Assembly (NCBI RefSeq): GCF_007692655.1
Contig: NZ_REBQ01000104.1
Coordinates: 1-64,000, forward strand
From: Halomonas sp.
GTDB lineage: Bacteria > Pseudomonadota > Gammaproteobacteria > Pseudomonadales > Halomonadaceae
Length of the DNA: 64,000 bases
Direction of reading: 5' to 3'
Position numbers and translations under genes: made by a program. Positions within the stretch are counted from its first letter, which is position 1; every line of letters starts with the position of its first letter. Shown here in pieces: positions 24,698-33,813 of this stretch. The notes below the pieces were generated by a model. The model did not search any database, was not told the DNA's origin, and saw only the letters and a program-made list of their open reading frames with translations.

Positions 24698-25996
24698 ATG
24701 GGCATCCCCAGAATCGTGATTGTCGGTGGAGGAGCGGGCGGACTAGCGCTTGCTACCCGCTTAGGGCGCATATTGGGTAAGCGCAAACGTGCGGAGATTG
24801 TGCTGCTGGATCGTAACACCACCCATGTGTGGAAACCGCTGCTGCATGAACTGGCAACTGGGGTACTGAATTCCAGCATGGATGAGGTGGACTACCGAGG
24901 ACACTCCTCCGCCCACCACTACCGCTACCAGCGGGGCTCTCTGACCGGAGTAAACCGCGAGGAGCAAATACTCCACCTGGCCCCCATCAAGGATGAAGAC
25001 GGCGAGGAAGTACTGCCCCCACGCGACCTGTCCTACGATTACCTGGTGATGGCGCTGGGCAGCGTATCAAACGATTTTGGCACCCAGGGCGTTGCCGAAC
25101 ACTGCCACTTTATAGATTCGCCGCAGCAGGCTAAAGCGTTTCAGCGCGATATGATCAATACGTTTTTGCGCTATACCGATCCAACGTTGCGCCAGCATAC
25201 CCAGTTGACCATTGGCATAGTGGGCGGCGGCGCCACAGGGGTCGAACTTGCCGCAGAGTTATTTGACGCTTCACGCATGTTAAATGCCTATGGCGTCACG
25301 TCGCTAGATGACCAGCAAATTAGCGTGCATTTGTTGGAAGCCGCACCGCGCTTGCTGCCTGCGCTTTCCGAACGAATCAGTCAAACCGTGCAAACAGAAC
25401 TGGAAGGGATGGGTGTCACTGTTCACACCAGCACCGCCATTAAAGAAGCCCAAGCGCACCAGCTGGTAACCGACGACGGTGACATTATCGAGACAGATAT
25501 CAACGTATGGGCAGCGGGCATTCAGGCACCGCCCTTTCTTACGGAGCTAGGCCTTGCCACTAACAAGAAGAACCAAATTGAGGTTAAAAGCACCCTGCAA
25601 AGCGTGGATGATGAGAAGATTTTTGCCCTTGGCGACTGCGCTAGCTGTCCTATGGGAGATGGCAACTACGTACCGCCCCGCGCCCAGGCGGCTCACCAGC
25701 AGGCCAAGTTTTTGGCGAAAAACCTGATCAACCAGCTAGATGGCAAACCATTGCAGGCGTTTCGCTACCGCGATCATGGGTCGCTGGTATCACTGGCTCG
25801 CTATGACGCGGTGGGGAATTTAATGCGCAGCTCTGCCTCAAAGGGCCTCTTTTTGGAGGGCTGGCTGGCCCGTAAAGCCTATGCTTCGCTCTACCGCATG
25901 CATCAGCTCTCTATTCATGGGGCGCCTAAAACGGGGCTCGCCTGGCTGGTCGATAAGCTCAACCGTTACCTCAAGCCCCGCATGAAGCTTCACTAA
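24698..25996 (+). CDS. ndh: Type II NADH dehydrogenase (single-subunit NADH:quinone oxidoreductase)
   Basis: This 432-residue flavoprotein has an N-terminal FAD dinucleotide fold (RIVIVGGGAGGLALATRLG at 5-23), a second NAD(H) fold (IGIVGGGATGVELAAEL near 176) and the FAD-binding FALGDCAS motif near 311. The C-terminal WLVDKLNRYLKPRMKLH is amphipathic and fits membrane association. It passes electrons from NADH to quinone without pumping protons. The ATG at 24698, with AAGGAG six bases upstream, is chosen over an upstream in-frame ATG at 24488 that would add 70 atypical residues. Confidence 0.92.
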   Translation: MGIPRIVIVGGGAGGLALATRLGRILGKRKRAEIVLLDRNTTHVWKPLLHELATGVLNSSMDEVDYRGHSSAHHYRYQRGSLTGVNREEQILHLAPIKDEDGEEVLPPRDLSYDYLVMALGSVSNDFGTQGVAEHCHFIDSPQQAKAFQRDMINTFLRYTDPTLRQHTQLTIGIVGGGATGVELAAELFDASRMLNAYGVTSLDDQQISVHLLEAAPRLLPALSERISQTVQTELEGMGVTVHTSTAIKEAQAHQLVTDDGDIIETDINVWAAGIQAPPFLTELGLATNKKNQIEVKSTLQSVDDEKIFALGDCASCPMGDGNYVPPRAQAAHQQAKFLAKNLINQLDGKPLQAFRYRDHGSLVSLARYDAVGNLMRSSASKGLFLEGWLARKAYASLYRMHQLSIHGAPKTGLAWLVDKLNRYLKPRMKLH

Positions 25997-26007
25997 AACC
26001 TACTCGT

Positions 26008-26703
26008 TTATGACTTAGCCAGCGCCGCACGCATTTGCTTGATCACGGTGTCATAACCGTGCGGGTCGCTGGCTTGGTGAGCGCTAAAAATAGCGGAGCC
26101 TGCCACAAACGTATCGGCACCCGCAGCAGCAATCTCGGCGATATTATCTACTTTCACGCCGCCATCAATTTCCAAGCGAATATTCATTCCTGAGGCATCA
26201 ATACGCGCCCGCGCTTCGCGCAGCTTATTCAGCGTACCGGGAATAAATGACTGGCCACCGAAACCAGGGTTGACGCTCATCATCAGTACCATATCGACTT
26301 TATCCATCACATAGTCCAGGTACGACAGCGGTGTAGCCGGATTAAACACCAAGCCTGCTTTACAGCCACCGTCACGAATCAGCTGCAGTGAACGGTCTAC
26401 ATGCTCAGAGGCTTCCGGGTGAAAGGTAATATAGCTAGCGCCTGCATCAATAAAGTCACTAATCATGCGATCTACGGGCTTGACCATTAAGTGTACGTCG
26501 ATGGGTGCCGTCACACCGTGCTTACGCAGCGCTTTGCACACCATAGGCCCAATAGTGAGATTAGGCACATAGTGATTGTCCATCACATCAAAGTGCACAA
26601 CGTCAGCTCCAGCGGCCAGCACGTTATCGACTTCTTCCCCCAAACGGGCGAAATCAGCCGACAAAATAGAGGGGGCAATTAAAAAATCCTGCGCAGCGGT
26701 CAT
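26008..26703 (-). CDS. rpe: Ribulose-phosphate 3-epimerase
   Basis: This 231-residue TIM-barrel metalloenzyme interconverts ribulose-5-phosphate and xylulose-5-phosphate. Motifs are [29 protein letters not shown] (metal-binding His and Asp), [22 protein letters not shown] and LEIDGGV. The ATG at 26703 with AGGAAGAG upstream gives the usual start. The longer reading from 26832 would add 43 unsupported residues. Confidence 0.95.
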   Translation of the reverse strand: MTAAQDFLIAPSILSADFARLGEEVDNVLAAGADVVHFDVMDNHYVPNLTIGPMVCKALRKHGVTAPIDVHLMVKPVDRMISDFIDAGASYITFHPEASEHVDRSLQLIRDGGCKAGLVFNPATPLSYLDYVMDKVDMVLMMSVNPGFGGQSFIPGTLNKLREARARIDASGMNIRLEIDGGVKVDNIAEIAAAGADTFVAGSAIFSAHQASDPHGYDTVIKQMRAALAKS

Positions 26704-26973
26704 ATTCTCTTCCTGCATATTCGCCTGTGAACGGATACAACTGCCCTGCAGCCGTCTGCATAAACAGCCAGTCGCCTGCGGGGTTCCTATATGGCGGCCT
26801 ATCTTACCAGAGCCTGGACCATCTCCCAGCACCGGTTTAGCATCAGCAATCGTTCACCCCCGCACACCCATATTCTTAAAAAGAATATAAAACATGATTG
26901 TAATTCCACAATGTTCGATTTAATCTTGGCAGCATTGCGACACTATCCGCTTAACGTTTTAAGGAGTTTACCG

Positions 26974-27984
26974 ATGGCCCTGCCTCTTTTTTTCCGCCGC
27001 AGCATGATCGCGCTTGCCCTAAGCGCTAGTGTCAGTGGCGCAGCGATCGCTCAAGAGCGCGAATTGCTTAATTCCTCTTACGACATTGCCCGTGAACTGT
27101 TTTCGGCGATTAACCCTGAATTTCAAGCCTGGTGGCAGGAAGAGCACGGTGAAGAGATTGACATTAGTCAATCCCACGGTGGCTCATCCGCTCAAGCACG
27201 TGCCATATTGCAAGGCCTCCGCGCTGACGTCGTCACCTTTAACCAAGTGACTGACGTTCAGGTCCTTGCCGATGAAGGTCTGGTGGCTGAAGATTGGCAG
27301 GAAGCGTTTGAGAACAACGCGTCGCCTTACTACTCCACCACCGCTTTCCTGGTTCGCAAAGACAACCCTAAAGGCATTGAAAGTTGGGATGACCTGGTAA
27401 AAGAAGATGTAAGAATGGTCTTCCCTAACCCAAAAACCTCGGGTAACGGACGCTATACTTACCTGGCGGCCTGGGGCTTTGCCGAAAACGAGTTTGATGG
27501 CGACGAAGAACAGATCCATGACTTCATGCGCACCTTCCTGCGCAATGTCGCTGTGTTTGACACCGGTGGCCGTGGTGCTACCACCAGCTTTATTGAGCGC
27601 GGCATTGGTGATGTACTGATCAGCTTTGAGTCAGAAGTGAACAACATTCGCAGCGAATACGGCAGCGACGATTACGAAGTCATCGTGCCTCCGGTAAGCG
27701 TGTTGGCCGAATTCCCAGTCGCGGTAGTAGGCCCTAACGCCGAACGCAATGGTAACAGCGACTTAGCCCAAAGCTATTTAGAATACCTGTATAGTGAAGA
27801 CGCTCAGCGCCAGCTCGCCGGTTTCAACTACCGTGTTCATAATGAAACCGTCGTAGAAGAGTTTGCCGACCAGTTCCCAGAAACCGAGCTATTTGAAGTC
27901 GAGGATGTATTTGGAAGCTGGGAAGAAGCGATGGAAACACACTTCGCAGGTGGCGCCCTTCTTGATCAACTTCAACGCCGTTAA
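26974..27984 (+). CDS. sbp: Sulfate ABC transporter substrate-binding protein
   Basis: This 336-residue periplasmic binding protein has a signal peptide (MALPLFFRRSMIALALSASVSGAAIA). The family signature starts the mature protein (LLNSSYDIARELF), with SQSHGGSSAQARAI and NPKTSGNGRYTYLAAWG also present. It delivers sulfate (and perhaps thiosulfate) to CysTWA, encoded next on the same strand. The start at 26974 has AAGGAG seven bases upstream. CysB control is expected from family knowledge, but I did not identify an operator. Confidence 0.94.
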   Translation: MALPLFFRRSMIALALSASVSGAAIAQERELLNSSYDIARELFSAINPEFQAWWQEEHGEEIDISQSHGGSSAQARAILQGLRADVVTFNQVTDVQVLADEGLVAEDWQEAFENNASPYYSTTAFLVRKDNPKGIESWDDLVKEDVRMVFPNPKTSGNGRYTYLAAWGFAENEFDGDEEQIHDFMRTFLRNVAVFDTGGRGATTSFIERGIGDVLISFESEVNNIRSEYGSDDYEVIVPPVSVLAEFPVAVVGPNAERNGNSDLAQSYLEYLYSEDAQRQLAGFNYRVHNETVVEEFADQFPETELFEVEDVFGSWEEAMETHFAGGALLDQLQRR

Positions 27985-27993
27985 CGAGACACT

Positions 27994-28848
27994 ATGCGCC
28001 AGTTAGCATTATGGCAGCCCGGTAGCACGCGAGTGCTGCCGGGTTTTGGCCTTTCTATGGGTATCAGCGTGCTATTTATTTCGCTGGTACTGCTGTTGCC
28101 TATCACCGGTTTATTTGGCCAGTTAGCGGGGCTTACCCTTGCTGAGTACTGGGCAATTATTACCGAGGGCCGGGTAGTCGCAAGCTACGTGGTTACCATC
28201 GGAGCAGCCGCTGTGGCCGCGTTGGTCAACGCTGTGTTTGGCCTGTTACTGGCCTGGGTGCTGGTGCGCTACGACTTTCCTGGCAAGCGTTTGCTGGATG
28301 CGTTAATGGATTTACCTTTCGCCCTCCCGACGGCCGTCGCAGGCATCACGCTGGCAACGCTTTACGCGGGCAGCGGCTGGATGGGCAGGCTACTGGAGCC
28401 GCTGGGCTTTCAAGTCGCTTACACGTGGGTGGGCATAGCCCTGGCCATGGCCTTTACCAGCATTCCTTTCGTAGTGCGCACGGTACAGCCTGTGCTTGAA
28501 GACTTGCCAATTGAAGTGGATGAAGCCGCCATGTCGCTGGGTGCGACGGATGGCGTCGCCTTTCGCAGGGTTATCATGCCCCACCTGTGGCCGGCCTTGG
28601 TGACCGGCACTGGGCTTGCCTTTGTTCGCTCGCTGGGTGAATTTGGAGCGATTATTTTTATCGCGGGCAACATGCCTTATGAGACCGAGATCACCGCGCT
28701 GATGATCTTCGTCAAGCTGCAAGAGTATGACTATGCCGGCGCATCGGCGGTTGCTTCGGTGGTGCTATTCGTATCATTGGCGATGCTGTTAGCCATCAAT
28801 ATTTGGCAGGGGCGCTTTGTCCGTCGACTGCATGGAGGTAAAGGGTAA
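27994..28848 (+). CDS. cysT: Sulfate ABC transporter permease CysT
   Basis: This 284-residue inner-membrane permease has six predicted helices and the BPD transport EAA loop (DEAAMSLGATDGVAFRRVIMP near 175). It pairs with CysW to form the sulfate channel. It lies nine bases after sbp and overlaps cysW by one base (TAATG). Confidence 0.94.
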   Translation: MRQLALWQPGSTRVLPGFGLSMGISVLFISLVLLLPITGLFGQLAGLTLAEYWAIITEGRVVASYVVTIGAAAVAALVNAVFGLLLAWVLVRYDFPGKRLLDALMDLPFALPTAVAGITLATLYAGSGWMGRLLEPLGFQVAYTWVGIALAMAFTSIPFVVRTVQPVLEDLPIEVDEAAMSLGATDGVAFRRVIMPHLWPALVTGTGLAFVRSLGEFGAIIFIAGNMPYETEITALMIFVKLQEYDYAGASAVASVVLFVSLAMLLAINIWQGRFVRRLHGGKG

Positions 28849-29675
28849 TGCGTCGAATTGGTGATGCACCTATGGTCAGGCGTCTCTTAATAGGCGCTGC
28901 TCTGGTGCTATCCGCACTGTTTTTACTGCTGCCGCTGGTGGCCATTTTTGCTCAAGCGTTTTCCCAGGGTGTACTGGTATTTTGGGCCAACGTTAGCAAC
29001 ACCTTCACACTGCATGCGATTGGCTTAACACTCGTGATTGCCCTGTTAACCATTCCGGTATGCTTGGTTTTTGGCGTGGCACTGGCGTGGCTGGTTACGC
29101 GCTTCAGCTTTCCAGGGCGGCGAATTTTACAGACCTTGATTGATATCCCCTTTGCGGTATCCCCCGTTGTAGCCGGTCTGATTTACCTGCTGCTGTATGG
29201 CCGTAATGGTTGGATTGGAAGCTGGTTGGACACTTACGATATTCAGCTGATGTTCGCCTGGCCGGGCATATTGATGGTGACCATTTTCGTTACCTGCCCC
29301 TTTGTGGCCCGGGAGCTAATTCCGCTGATGCAGGCCCAAGGCTCTCGCGAAGAAGAAGCGGCCGTGACCCTGGGTGCATCCGGCTGGACGACCTTCCGCC
29401 GCGTTACGTTGCCTAATATTCGCTGGGCGCTGCTTTACGGCGTCATCCTCACCAATGCTCGCGCGGTGGGTGAATTTGGCGCTGTTTCCGTCGTTTCAGG
29501 GGCCATTCGCGGCCAAACCAATACGCTGCCGCTGCACCTTGAGCAACTGTATCAGGACTATAACGCCGTCGGGGCTTTTGCCTGCGCGGCCTTACTCGCA
29601 TTCATTGCCCTACTCACGCTGGCTGCCAAAGCAGGGCTGGAGTGGCGCGCATCGCGCCGGGAGGCACTCGCATGA
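28848..29675 (+). CDS. cysW: Sulfate ABC transporter permease CysW
   Basis: This 275-residue permease partners CysT. It has six membrane segments and the EAA-type loop [22 protein letters not shown] near 167-188. The conserved [19 protein letters not shown] near 208 is typical of CysW. Its stop overlaps the cysA start (ATGA). Confidence 0.94.
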   Translation: MRRIGDAPMVRRLLIGAALVLSALFLLLPLVAIFAQAFSQGVLVFWANVSNTFTLHAIGLTLVIALLTIPVCLVFGVALAWLVTRFSFPGRRILQTLIDIPFAVSPVVAGLIYLLLYGRNGWIGSWLDTYDIQLMFAWPGILMVTIFVTCPFVARELIPLMQAQGSREEEAAVTLGASGWTTFRRVTLPNIRWALLYGVILTNARAVGEFGAVSVVSGAIRGQTNTLPLHLEQLYQDYNAVGAFACAALLAFIALLTLAAKAGLEWRASRREALA

Positions 29676-30766
29676 GCATTCGTTTGCAGAACATTGCGAA
29701 ACACTTTGGTAATACCCAAGCGCTGGAGCCCATTGACCTTGATATTAACGAGGGAGAGTTAGTTGGTCTGCTAGGCCCTTCGGGCTCGGGCAAAACCACG
29801 CTGCTGCGCATCATCGCTGGCTTGGAAAGCGCTGACCGCACTTCTCAGCCGAATAAGATTCTGTTTGGCGAGCGCGATGTGACCAACCTGCACGTGCGTG
29901 ATCGGCGCATTGGCTTCGTGTTTCAACACTATGCGCTATTCCGCCATATGAGCGTTTACGACAACGTTGCCTTTGGGCTTACTGTGCTTCCGCGTAAGCG
30001 TCGCCCCAGTAGCGGTGAGATTCGTGCCCAGGTGTTTAGACTGCTTGAAATGGTCAAGCTGGAGCATCTTGCCAAACGCTACCCAGCGCAGCTTTCAGGC
30101 GGTCAGCAGCAGCGGGTCTCGCTAGCCCGCGCGCTGGCAGTTAAGCCGGAGGTCTTGCTGCTGGACGAGCCCTTCGGCGCACTCGATGCCAAAGTCCGCC
30201 AGGAACTGCGCCGTTGGCTACGTCATCTTCATGACGAACTCAATTTTACCAGTGTTTTCGTTACCCACGACCAGGAAGAAGCGCTGGAGCTATCCGACCG
30301 CGTGGTGGTAATGAGCAACGGGCGCATTGAGCAGATTGACACCCCCGATGATCTCTATCGCGCTCCCAAAAATCGCTTTGTATTTGAGTTCCTGGGCGAT
30401 GTGAACCATCTGGAGGGCAAAGTGAGCAACGGCGTATTGACCTGTGGTGACGCCTATTGGCATGTCGACCTACCCGATGGTCATGAAGAGCTATTGTTAC
30501 GCCCTCACGAAGTGCGCCTCACCGAACAACCAACCAAAGAGAGCCATCTGCCGGTCACCATCACGGCGATCTCTCCAGTAGGTGCAGAAGTGCGCGTTGA
30601 GCTGGAAGCAGATTGGCTAGCCCAGCCGTGGATGGCTACCGTTCGCCATACTGACTTTGAGCATTTGGCCTTAAGCCGGGGGCAACGCTTATATGCCCAC
30701 CCGCGTCACTGGCGTCGCTTTCCTGAAGCAAAAACAAAAGCGGCAGAGCACTCTCGCGTCGCTTAA
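29672..30766 (+). CDS. cysA: Sulfate ABC transporter ATPase CysA
   Basis: This 364-residue ATPase has Walker [10 protein letters not shown] (about 36-44), the signature [15 protein letters not shown], Walker [12 protein letters not shown] and the H-loop [11 protein letters not shown]-terminal TOBE-like regulatory domain follows. The ATG at 29672 is chosen because GGGAGG precedes it and it overlaps the cysW stop. It is the last gene of the sulfate uptake operon and marks the left border of the accessory island. Confidence 0.95.
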   Translation: MSIRLQNIAKHFGNTQALEPIDLDINEGELVGLLGPSGSGKTTLLRIIAGLESADRTSQPNKILFGERDVTNLHVRDRRIGFVFQHYALFRHMSVYDNVAFGLTVLPRKRRPSSGEIRAQVFRLLEMVKLEHLAKRYPAQLSGGQQQRVSLARALAVKPEVLLLDEPFGALDAKVRQELRRWLRHLHDELNFTSVFVTHDQEEALELSDRVVVMSNGRIEQIDTPDDLYRAPKNRFVFEFLGDVNHLEGKVSNGVLTCGDAYWHVDLPDGHEELLLRPHEVRLTEQPTKESHLPVTITAISPVGAEVRVELEADWLAQPWMATVRHTDFEHLALSRGQRLYAHPRHWRRFPEAKTKAAEHSRVA

Positions 30767-30784
30767 TGCTTTTGTAATAAACAT

Positions 30785-30821
30785 AGCGCTGATAGCTGCC
30801 CCGTAGGGGGTGGCTAGCGCT
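30785..30821. terminator. Inverted repeat between convergent cysA and alkB
   Basis: An imperfect hairpin (AGCGCT ... CCCC-GTA-GGGG ... AGCGCT) lies in the 71-base gap between the convergent cysA and alkB stops. It could terminate both units. The flanking T-rich tail is better on the minus strand (TATGTTTATT). Confidence 0.5.
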
Positions 30822-30837
30822 TGTCAGTAAGGTGAAA

Positions 30838-31455
30838 TCAAAAACACATTTGCCTAAAGGTCAGGCTAACCCGGGGACCAACCTCTTTCTTGGTTTTAGG
30901 TAAGCTATGTAACCAGTTTTTTTGCGTCGTGCCTTTCATTATCAATAAACTACCGTGCGCTAAATTCAGCGAGACGCTCTCCCCCAATTGTTTATGTTTA
31001 AAGGAAAACTTCCTTTCGCCGCCCAAGCTTAATGCGCCAATCGCGCCATTGGTTAGCAGCTCTTTCTCTCCATCACTATGCCAACTCATGCCCTCCTCGC
31101 CTGAACTATAAAAGTTACACAGGCATGAATTGAACACCTCATTGCAGCTATGCTCCACTTGGTGTTTGATCTCACGTAAAAAATCGGGCCATAGCAAAGC
31201 GGTCTTTGTATACCCTGAGTACTTATAGGAAACCGGCTTATCCGCATACCATGCCACTTTTCTTTTGGTGACAATCTCCTTTCCAAACATAAAAGCGCGA
31301 TCACTCTCCCAGCTCAACTCATTGATACACCGGTCCAAGTACAGATCAGCACTGGCAACGCCAACTATATTGCCGTGGTAATAGACCTCTCCATCACGGG
31401 GAAGTACATCAATCAATTCTAAAACACCATTTTCAAATAAATCATTGCAATACAT
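30838..31455 (-). CDS. alkB: AlkB-family DNA dealkylase, terminal gene of the biosynthetic operon
   Basis: This 205-residue 2-oxoglutarate/Fe(II) dioxygenase of the AlkB/ALKBH2-3 type has iron ligands His126 and Asp128 (SWHSDGE) and His183 (WLHSLPK). The 2OG-binding arginines are 195 and 201 (PRVSLTFR), and the LSLGGERKF and HGSLLIMKG segments are typical. AlkB enzymes oxidatively remove methyl groups from 1-methyladenine and 3-methylcytosine. It starts nine bases after the M20 peptidase stop, so it is co-transcribed with the biosynthetic genes. This strongly suggests a self-protection role against a DNA-methylating product. Codon use is AT-rich like its neighbours upstream. Confidence 0.88.
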   Translation of the reverse strand: MYCNDLFENGVLELIDVLPRDGEVYYHGNIVGVASADLYLDRCINELSWESDRAFMFGKEIVTKRKVAWYADKPVSYKYSGYTKTALLWPDFLREIKHQVEHSCNEVFNSCLCNFYSSGEEGMSWHSDGEKELLTNGAIGALSLGGERKFSFKHKQLGESVSLNLAHGSLLIMKGTTQKNWLHSLPKTKKEVGPRVSLTFRQMCF

Positions 31456-31464
31456 TTAAAAAAC

Positions 31465-32862
31465 CTATATCTCATATTCAATGGAGGAATTGACACGCAT
31501 TTCCTGTAAAATCATTAACCAAGACAAGGCACCTTTTGTAAAACATTCATAATCCAATTTCTCATTAGCAGAATGAATGTTATCGTCTGAACGGCTAAAC
31601 CCTAATAACATAGAATCTAAGTTTAAATGTTGCTTAAAATGGCTTACCGCAGGTATTGAGCCACCCATTCCAGCAAAAACGCACTTCCTCCCCCACACTT
31701 CCCTAAGTATTTTTTGAGCTAAAACAAACTCAGGTCTAAAACAATCCATTTTTACAGCCTTTATCGCACCATAAGATTCAAATTCAACTTTGCAATCACC
31801 TGGGATGTGCTCTCTTACGTGGTTGCGGAAAGAAGCTCTAATATACTCCGGATCTTGTTCACCAACTAACCTAAAGCTAACTTTAGCAGTAGCCGTCGAA
31901 GGAATGATTGTTTTGAAGCCTTCATTTTGATAACCAGAACAGATTGAGTTTATCTCCATGCAAGGGCGCGACCATATTTTTTCAACAATATGTCTATTTT
32001 TTTCTCCAGAAGATGTAGAAAGCCCAACGGATTTAAGAAAATTATCACTGAATTTATCTAGTTTAATCCAGTCTTTCAAAATTTCAAATGGTACATCTTC
32101 AATATCTTTATAAAAATTCCTAAGATTAATTAAACCATCTGTATCGTAAATTTTTGAAATTGCTTGAACAAGTAATCCTGCTGGATTATGAACTGCCCCA
32201 CCATAATTTCCTGAATGAAGGTCATGGGATGGCCCTGTGATTGTTACAATCTCTCCCAAAAACCCTCTCAATTGGCATCCTAAGGTAGGAGTATTATCCT
32301 CAATCATGGATGTATCACTAATAAATACAATATCTGATTCTAATTCATCTTTATATCTATTAATCACGTTTGAAATTGAAGGAGAACCAATTTCCTCCTC
32401 TCCTTCAATTAAAAAAGTAATATTAACAGGTATACCTGTAGATTCATATAAAGCTCTACAAGCTTCTATAAACGTGAGCAATTGCCCTTTATCATCTGCA
32501 GAACCACGTCCATGTATAATTTTAACTTCATTTCTATAAATAATGTCAGCCTCAAAGGGAGGAAGTAACCAAGCATCTAAATCATCAGCAGGTTGAACAT
32601 CGTAATGGCCGTAAAATAAAATGCGAGGAGCATTTTTTACAATAGGGCCATGGGATATAACTGCAGGCAAACCACCTTCAGTTACTTTTTTACTACTAAA
32701 ACCTATACTATCAAGCTCTTTACAAACCCAATCCGCAGCAGCAACACAATCATTAATTTTGTTAACATCTGTCGAAATAGACTCGATTGACAAAAATTCT
32801 TTCAAACGCATAACAGCAGAGTCAAAATTAGATTCAAGTTTATCAATTGGATGTGTTTTCAT
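31465..32862 (-). CDS. M20-family metallo-dipeptidase
   Basis: This 465-residue protein resembles the CNDP/DapE-type dinuclear zinc peptidases. Visible are GHYDVQP (His86, Asp88), GRGSADDKGQ (bridging Asp123), EGEEEIGSP (catalytic and ligand Glu near 155-156), SDTSM (Asp183) and a late His in DNIHSANE near 441. The dimerisation domain is present, so the protein is full length. AAGGAG lies six bases before the ATG and the gap to the hydrolase gene upstream is 14 bases. In this context it could hydrolyse a dipeptide product or intermediate, for instance releasing an active amino acid from a protected form. That role is inference. Confidence 0.88.
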   Translation of the reverse strand: MKTHPIDKLESNFDSAVMRLKEFLSIESISTDVNKINDCVAAADWVCKELDSIGFSSKKVTEGGLPAVISHGPIVKNAPRILFYGHYDVQPADDLDAWLLPPFEADIIYRNEVKIIHGRGSADDKGQLLTFIEACRALYESTGIPVNITFLIEGEEEIGSPSISNVINRYKDELESDIVFISDTSMIEDNTPTLGCQLRGFLGEIVTITGPSHDLHSGNYGGAVHNPAGLLVQAISKIYDTDGLINLRNFYKDIEDVPFEILKDWIKLDKFSDNFLKSVGLSTSSGEKNRHIVEKIWSRPCMEINSICSGYQNEGFKTIIPSTATAKVSFRLVGEQDPEYIRASFRNHVREHIPGDCKVEFESYGAIKAVKMDCFRPEFVLAQKILREVWGRKCVFAGMGGSIPAVSHFKQHLNLDSMLLGFSRSDDNIHSANEKLDYECFTKGALSWLMILQEMRVNSSIEYEI

Positions 32863-32876
32863 CGTCTACTCCTTAA

Positions 32877-33812
32877 TCAATCGTTAATCAAATCGAGCAT
32901 TTTATTGCATGCTTTTTTAAATGCATTATGCGCAGCATTACTCATGTTTCTTGCTCTTATACTGCCATGAACCAGGCCTTTTTCAACAACAATTTCAGCT
33001 GGAATATTTAGATCAGTTAGTGACTTAAAATAATTAACAGAGTCCTCTTTTAAAGAATCCATCTCAGCAGCCATAATATATGCTGGCGGCAAATTATTAA
33101 AATTCTGATTAATTAGCGGTGAGATATGATCACTATAGACATCATTGTTATTCACATAGCACTGAGTATAGAATTCCATTTCCCCTGATGTTAGTAGTGG
33201 AGCATCAACACCTCCATTCACCCAGCGGGTAAAATCTAACACTGGATTGAAAAGAACCTGTCCTTTGAACTGAGTATGATTAATATCTCTTAACATCATG
33301 CACAAGGCCACTGCCATGTTGGCACCAGAACTATCACCGCTTATAAGATAATTATTACAATTTAAGCCAAGATTCTTATTATTAGAAACAACGTATTTAA
33401 ATATATCTAAACAATCGTTTAATGGAGCTGGATATGGGTACTCAGGAGCTAATCGAAAATCAGGCGCAATAACAGTCAAGCCAGTTTCAATACATATGTC
33501 TATCATCAAAGAATTGTGCGTATCTAATGATCCTAGTACAAATCCACCGCCTCTTATATAAAAAACAACACCATTTTCAATGAATTTATTGTTCTTATAG
33601 ATTCGAAAAGCTTTGTTATCCTTACTCTCGTCAGATAGATAATAATAATTATTGACTTCCACATCATTATTTGCAACATTAGAATCAAATGTCTGAGCAA
33701 GAATTTCATACATATTTCTTTGTTTATAAAGTGGTAATTTATGATAATTTCGGGGCATTATGCCATCACAAATATTTATAAAATCTTGAATTTTATCAGC
33801 ATAAATCGGCAT
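32877..33812 (-). CDS. Alpha/beta hydrolase, hormone-sensitive-lipase (Aes-like) family
   Basis: This 311-residue hydrolase has the nucleophile elbow GDSSG (Ser161), the acid in AEMDSL (Asp252) and His282 (GLVHGS). The oxyanion motif normally written HGGG reads RGGG (residues 87-90), a changed residue worth noting. An ATG 48 bases further upstream would give a pseudo signal peptide but overlaps the ATP-grasp gene. The start at 33812 has AGGAG eight bases upstream and begins one base after that gene's stop. It may be an esterase or amidase tailoring enzyme. The substrate is unknown. Confidence 0.85.
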   Translation of the reverse strand: MPIYADKIQDFINICDGIMPRNYHKLPLYKQRNMYEILAQTFDSNVANNDVEVNNYYYLSDESKDNKAFRIYKNNKFIENGVVFYIRGGGFVLGSLDTHNSLMIDICIETGLTVIAPDFRLAPEYPYPAPLNDCLDIFKYVVSNNKNLGLNCNNYLISGDSSGANMAVALCMMLRDINHTQFKGQVLFNPVLDFTRWVNGGVDAPLLTSGEMEFYTQCYVNNNDVYSDHISPLINQNFNNLPPAYIMAAEMDSLKEDSVNYFKSLTDLNIPAEIVVEKGLVHGSIRARNMSNAAHNAFKKACNKMLDLIND

Positions 33813-33813
33813 A

